A program made the position numbers and the translations under genes. A model generated the notes under the pieces. That model ran no database searches and was not told the origin of the DNA. It worked only from the letters and a program-made list of their open reading frames with translations. A DNA stretch of 9,412 nucleotides from assembly GCA_934726455.1 (NCBI GenBank), contig CAKVDS010000062.1, forward strand, positions 1 to 9,412. Direction: 5' to 3'. Below, in pieces: positions 6,194 through 9,412 of the stretch. Numbering within the stretch: position 1 is the stretch's first letter; each line of letters starts with the position of its first letter. This stretch comes from an uncultured Bacteroidales bacterium. GTDB lineage: Bacteria; Bacteroidota; Bacteroidia; Bacteroidales; UBA932.

Positions 6194-6216
6194 TGCCACT
6201 TTTTGGCATTGAGCCA
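6194..6216. promoter_or_regulatory. TGGCA half-site cluster over the clpP promoter (candidate operator)
   Basis: TGCCA (6194-6198), TGGCA (6204-6208) and GCCA (6213-6216) form two overlapping dyads that share the middle half-site. They cover the clpP -33 candidate and lie just beyond the btuB -33. No named regulator is recognised. Confidence 0.3.
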
Positions 6217-6227
6217 TGCTATTTTTG
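6202..6227 (+). promoter_or_regulatory. clpP-AAA operon promoter
   Basis: TATTTTTG (6220-6227) matches the -7 consensus and lies 22 bases before the clpP ATG. TTTG (6202-6205) is a -33 candidate, but the 14-base spacing is short. Confidence 0.55.
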
Positions 6228-6249
6228 CATCGTGAAAATAAGAAGTTGT

Positions 6250-6903
6250 ATGAATGATTTTGAAAAATTCGCGGTTTGCGGCAGGGGGCTCAGTTCGGCG
6301 GGGCTGGACTCCTACAGGACTTTGTCCGCTTCGATGATCAATCCCTGCATCATTGAGGAGAAACAGTTGAATGTGGCGCAGATGGATGTGTTCTCCCGTC
6401 TGATGATGGACAGAATCATATTTCTGGGATGTCCGATAGACGATACTGTGGCCAATATAATACAGGCCCAGCTTCTCTATCTCTCTTCTGTTGACGGCAA
6501 GGCGGACATTCACCTGTATATCAACACCCCGGGCGGGCAGGTCAGTTCAGGTCTCGGGATTTATGACACGATGCAGATGGTGTCTCCGGACATCGCCACT
6601 GTCTGCACCGGCACAGCCGCCTCGATGGGAGCCGTGCTTCTGTGCGGTGGCGCAAAAGGCAAAAGGTCGATACTGCCTCACTCCCGGGTGCTTATCCATC
6701 AGCCTCACGGCGGCGTTCAGGGGCAGGCGAGCGATATCCTCATAGCTGCCAGGGAGATAGAGATGTTCAGATCGGAACTGTGCTCGATCATCTCAAAGCA
6801 CAGCGGGCAGCCGTCGGACAAGGTGATGTCTGACATGGACAGGGACTTCTGGATGTCGTCCCGCGAATCAGTGGAATATGGAATAGTTGACAAAGTTTTA
6901 TAG
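6250..6903 (+). CDS. clpP: ClpP-family serine peptidase, probable second ClpP paralogue
   Basis: The 217-residue protein is a full-length ClpP. The catalytic triad is visible: Ser125 in GTAASMGA, His150 in RVLIHQPHGG and Asp199 in MDRDFW. Family segments YINTPGG, GIYDTMQ, GAKGKRSILPHSR and VEYGIVDKVL are all present. The N-terminus (INPCIIEEKQLNVAQMDVFS) is like that of Bacteroidetes ClpP. I chose ATG 6250 because it gives the usual N-terminal length and follows a -7 element by 22 bases; the longer frame from 6061 would run through the divergent btuB riboswitch. ClpP assembles into a tetradecameric chamber that degrades proteins fed by an AAA+ unfoldase. The neighbour is an unusual AAA+ protein three bases downstream, not ClpX, and no trigger-factor gene precedes it, so this is probably a paralogue of the housekeeping ClpP with a dedicated partner. 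Confidence 0.9.
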   Translation: MNDFEKFAVCGRGLSSAGLDSYRTLSASMINPCIIEEKQLNVAQMDVFSRLMMDRIIFLGCPIDDTVANIIQAQLLYLSSVDGKADIHLYINTPGGQVSSGLGIYDTMQMVSPDIATVCTGTAASMGAVLLCGGAKGKRSILPHSRVLIHQPHGGVQGQASDILIAAREIEMFRSELCSIISKHSGQPSDKVMSDMDRDFWMSSRESVEYGIVDKVL

Positions 6904-6906
6904 ATT

Positions 6907-8994
6907 ATGGCACGTACTATCATTCAGCTTATCAAAGCCTGCGCACAGCGTCTTCGCGGCAGCAAACTTGCCCGTCTGGGCGGAAAGGAAATCTCTGAGG
7001 ATCTCGACAAACTTGTGTCCAAACTGGCGCTCAAAAACAGGGAGGAGGCGATAGTTTTCATTGCAGTGTTTGAAAACAGCTGCATGGGCAGGTCGGCCGA
7101 TCTTGACGACATGTCCAGGTACTTCGACTGTACCGTTCTGGACATGATGGAGTATACCCCGGCCCTGCGTTCCCTTATGCAGAGGGGCCTCATCGCGCTG
7201 TGGGACACGGGTGAGTGCAATATCGTCAGCCAGAACTTCACAGTCCCGTCACCTGTGATGAACAGCATTCTTGACAACCGCATGCCTTCTTATGAAAAGA
7301 GTGAAGATGTCAAGGGGTTCGACCGTTACGATTTCTGCAAACTGGTGGACAACGCAATCCAGGATAAAAACGTCTCCTCGCTTGCTCTGATGCAGCTGGT
7401 CGCAGACATGGAGAACACGAATGCCGGGATGGAATTCGTCCGCAATTCGCAGGCGGCGGTTCCGGATATACGCGACAGGGCCTTTTTCTATGATATTTGC
7501 TTCGATTTTTACAACGGTGCGCGCCGCAACCAGAAAACGGATGTGGACTCTACCCTCGAAGACATGTACGCCTCGTTCGGGGAGCGCATCTCCGAGAGGA
7601 AGAAACTTGTCGATGGAACCAGTCCGCTGATAGTCAAGGGGCTGGTGGAGATGAATCTTGAAAATACTGAGGCCACCCTCTCCGAGGAGGGCCGCAAGCT
7701 GTTGCTGGAGGATGATTTTGACTCGTTCGGCGAGAAGCTTGAGAGTTCGGACAGGTATGCGTTCATCGATATGGTGTGGAGGAAACTGCATGATGAGAGT
7801 GTATATGATTCATCCGAAATGGCGTCCGTACACAGGCTGTCCCTTCGGGTCTTTATGATGGAAGGCGCTAACATGCATCTTTCATGTGTGGCAAAACTGA
7901 GAGGCGTCATCAAAGAAGAAACAGACAGGGCCGTTTTCTACTTCGCCTGTAAGGAGCCTTCAGAGGGTATCGACCTGTCGAGGGAACTCAGGACGCTTTT
8001 CCCTGAAAGAGACCGGCTTGTGGAGGCGAAAAAATACCGGGACGAGAAAAGTGTCCTTCAGAAGCTCGGGCTTGTGGAAGTGCGCAGCGAGAGCAGCTTT
8101 TTCGGAGAGCAGACCATGTTGTGCCTTACGGACAAGGGCAAGGAACTCTTCTTCGAGGAGGACGCCGAACTGTTCATCGAGCAGGTGTCCGCAAAGGACA
8201 TGATCCGTCCGTCCGGCATCGTTGCCAAACACCTGTTCTTTGCAGATGGCGAGCAGCGCCAGCTCTCGACGGTCGCAGAGTCTCTCAAGGAGGAGAATTA
8301 CAAGTCGCTGACGGCGCGTCTTGAAGCCAAGGGTCTCTCCAAAGGTTTGGCTGTCCTGCTTTACGGAGCTCCTGGCACTGGAAAGACTGAGTCCGTTATG
8401 CAGTGGGCGCGGGAGACAGGACGGGACATTGTGCACGTGGATCTGAGTGCGTCCAAGAGCATGTGGTACGGGGAGAGTGAGAAGATCGTCAAGGGCATAT
8501 TCACCCGCTACCGCAATCTCTGCAAGCGCAGCACCCTCAAGCCGATACTTCTTTTCAACGAGGCCGACGGCCTCTTCTCCAGGCGCAAGGACATCAGTGC
8601 CGGTTCGGCAGTTGACCAGACGGAGAATACTATCCAGAACATCCTCCTCGAAGAGATGGAGAAGCTGGACGGCATCCTCGTGGCTACGACAAACCTTGAG
8701 GGCAACCTCGATGCAGCATTCGAGCGCCGTTTCCTTTTCAAGATAAAACTGGGCAAACCGGGACTTGAGGCCAAGAGGAGCATATGGCAGGACAAGATGC
8801 CGTCCCTGTCAGCCGAGCAGGCCGGACAGCTCGCTTCGGCATACGACTTCAGCGGCGGCGAAATCGACAATATCGTCCGCAAGGCCACTTTGCAGGAGGT
8901 TCTTGATGGTGTCGCGCCTGATTTCGTCTCCTTGGAGCGCCTCTGCTCCGAAGAAAGGATCGGCCGCTCCGGCAGGGTGAAAGTCGGATTTTGA
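6907..8994 (+). CDS. AAA+ ATPase with large winged-helix-like N-terminal region, putative ClpP partner
   Basis: The 695-residue protein has one AAA+ module at its C-terminal end. Walker A is GAPGTGKT (487-494), the Walker B region is LLFNEAD with Asn551 and Glu552, sensor 1 is ATTN (593-596), arginine-finger candidates are Arg607/Arg608 in FERRF, and SGGEIDNIVRKA lies in the small lid domain. The roughly 480-residue N-terminal region is helical and charged, with three segments ending like winged-helix wings: a GLIALWDTGECNI segment near 95, LSEEGRKLL near 260 and LTDKGKELF near 410. I do not recognise it as a named family; the ATPase core resembles bacterial FNEAD-type AAA ATPases. It is not ClpX (no zinc-binding N-domain), ClpA/C (one ATPase module) or FtsH (no membrane or zinc-protease parts). 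It begins three bases after clpP, so it is co-transcribed. It ends Val-Gly-Phe, suggestive of ClpP docking. Unfolding of substrates for ClpP is inference. Confidence 0.85.
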   Translation: MARTIIQLIKACAQRLRGSKLARLGGKEISEDLDKLVSKLALKNREEAIVFIAVFENSCMGRSADLDDMSRYFDCTVLDMMEYTPALRSLMQRGLIALWDTGECNIVSQNFTVPSPVMNSILDNRMPSYEKSEDVKGFDRYDFCKLVDNAIQDKNVSSLALMQLVADMENTNAGMEFVRNSQAAVPDIRDRAFFYDICFDFYNGARRNQKTDVDSTLEDMYASFGERISERKKLVDGTSPLIVKGLVEMNLENTEATLSEEGRKLLLEDDFDSFGEKLESSDRYAFIDMVWRKLHDESVYDSSEMASVHRLSLRVFMMEGANMHLSCVAKLRGVIKEETDRAVFYFACKEPSEGIDLSRELRTLFPERDRLVEAKKYRDEKSVLQKLGLVEVRSESSFFGEQTMLCLTDKGKELFFEEDAELFIEQVSAKDMIRPSGIVAKHLFFADGEQRQLSTVAESLKEENYKSLTARLEAKGLSKGLAVLLYGAPGTGKTESVMQWARETGRDIVHVDLSASKSMWYGESEKIVKGIFTRYRNLCKRSTLKPILLFNEADGLFSRRKDISAGSAVDQTENTIQNILLEEMEKLDGILVATTNLEGNLDAAFERRFLFKIKLGKPGLEAKRSIWQDKMPSLSAEQAGQLASAYDFSGGEIDNIVRKATLQEVLDGVAPDFVSLERLCSEERIGRSGRVKVGF

Positions 8995-9083
8995 TATTAT
9001 ATCATCGCGACGTCCCATGGCGGGGCTGCCGCTGCCTGCGGTGCTATTGTGTGGAACATGTGGTGGCAGCTATGTCATGGTGC

Positions 9084-9191
9084 GGTGGCGGATAATATAT
9101 TGAATTATAGCGTGTTATATGATAAGCCTTCTGCAAATTCAGTATGGGCTGATATGCTTTCTGCTTGACAGTCTGTCTGTTAGCCGCCACC
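9084..9191. repeat. Imperfect 12-bp inverted repeat bounding about 108 bp
   Basis: GGTGGCGGATAA (9084-9095) matches the reverse complement of TTAGCCGCCACC (9180-9191) at 11 of 12 positions. The enclosed sequence is AT-rich and has no ORF. No clear target-site duplication flanks it. It could be a small non-autonomous element or chance. Confidence 0.3.
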
Positions 9192-9202
9192 CTTTGAAAT
9201 GC

Positions 9203-9234
9203 TAATCCCAAAACTTTTGTTATTTTTAGGATTA
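9203..9234. terminator. 11-bp hairpin, possible bidirectional terminator
   Basis: TAATCCCAAAA (9203-9213) pairs with TTTTAGGATTA (9224-9234) across a 10-base loop, with one non-Watson-Crick position. It sits 12 bases beyond the stop of the leftward gene and about 210 bases after the AAA ATPase stop, between two converging genes. Neither side has a strong T-run, and the stem is AT-rich, so termination is only plausible. Confidence 0.4.
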
Positions 9235-9246
9235 AGACGTTTGTTT

Positions 9247-9412
9247 CTATGATTGGGAATCAATCTTCCAAGATTCAAGGGTGCGTGTCTGGGAGGAGAT
9301 GTTGACGCCGACCTTGACGCAGGTTCCGTCCGCCTTGTATGGGATGAGGTAGCCCTTGTCGTTGATCTGTCTTAAGGCATCCTCGGCGGAGCCGTCGAGC
9401 TTGAACTCGAAG
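9247..9412 (-). CDS. C-terminal end of a PD-(D/E)XK nuclease-domain protein (AAA-ATPase-like family), partial
   Basis: Only the last 54 residues are in the window; the 5' part lies beyond the right edge. They read FEFKLDGSAEDALRQINDKG, then YLIPYKADG, VKVGVNISSQTRTLESWKI, and end DSQS before TAG at 9247-9249. The EFK with a following QI-DKGY pattern and the VGVNxSSxTRxLExW end are typical of the PDDEXK_9 domain at the C-terminus of AAA-ATPase_like proteins that are very abundant in gut Bacteroidales. The EFK would be part of the nuclease active-site motif. Their cellular role is not established. It converges on the ClpP-AAA operon. Confidence 0.8.
   Translation of the reverse strand, partial: FEFKLDGSAEDALRQINDKGYLIPYKADGTCVKVGVNISSQTRTLESWKIDSQS

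Noticed and set aside
6061..6249. N-terminal extension of clpP from an upstream ATG
   Set aside because: It would translate the opposite strand of the cobalamin riboswitch and both promoters and add residues that no ClpP has; ATG 6250 gives the normal length.
1..9412. CRISPR array or rRNA genes
   Set aside because: No regularly spaced short repeats and no rRNA-like stretches were seen anywhere in the window.

Overview
The window looks like a chromosomal segment of a Bacteroidales bacterium. Several starts are preceded by the Bacteroidetes -7 element (TAnnTTTG). There is a BtuB/BtuG-type surface vitamin B12 system under a cobalamin riboswitch, the ClpP has the Bacteroidetes-style N-terminus, and the right edge carries a PD-(D/E)XK family that is abundant in this order. 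Most of the window is fairly GC-rich, but about 56-960 is visibly more AT-rich.

Left end (1-1235). An intact tRNA-Ala(GGC) gene lies on the minus strand. At least 55 bp of it, from the D-loop almost to the 3' end, is repeated exactly at positions 1-55. Between the two copies lie a GNAT acetyltransferase and a 53-residue protein upstream of it, arranged like a type II toxin-antitoxin pair. Their promoter is overlapped by a perfect 8-bp dyad. A rho-independent terminator for the tRNA is also in this interval. The arrangement resembles a small island or island remnant at a tRNA attachment site, with no integrase in view.

Cobalamin block (1301-6187). A HAD phosphatase of the phosphoglycolate phosphatase type reads rightward and converges on a tight leftward operon. 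That operon has a promoter, a roughly 240-nt cobalamin riboswitch, a BtuB-like TonB-dependent receptor, a BtuG-like beta-propeller lipoprotein (1-nt gap) and a BtuC-like permease (ATGA overlap). Together they should capture cobalamin at the cell surface, move it across the outer membrane and pass it to an inner-membrane importer. The permease lacks about the first 60 residues of BtuC, and no btuD or btuF follows it.

Clp block (6194-8994). Divergent from the B12 operon, a ClpP peptidase with a complete triad is followed 3 nt later by a 695-residue AAA+ ATPase that is not ClpX, ClpA or ClpC. It has a large N-terminal region with winged-helix-like segments, one AAA+ module with Asn in place of the first Walker B acidic residue, and a C-terminus ending Val-Gly-Phe. 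That end recalls the [LIV]-G-[FL] loop by which Clp unfoldases dock on ClpP. The pair may be an undescribed ClpP-AAA+ protease, and this is the most interesting lead here.

Right end (8995-9412). A gene-free stretch with two inverted repeats precedes the 3' end of a leftward PD-(D/E)XK nuclease-domain gene cut by the window edge.
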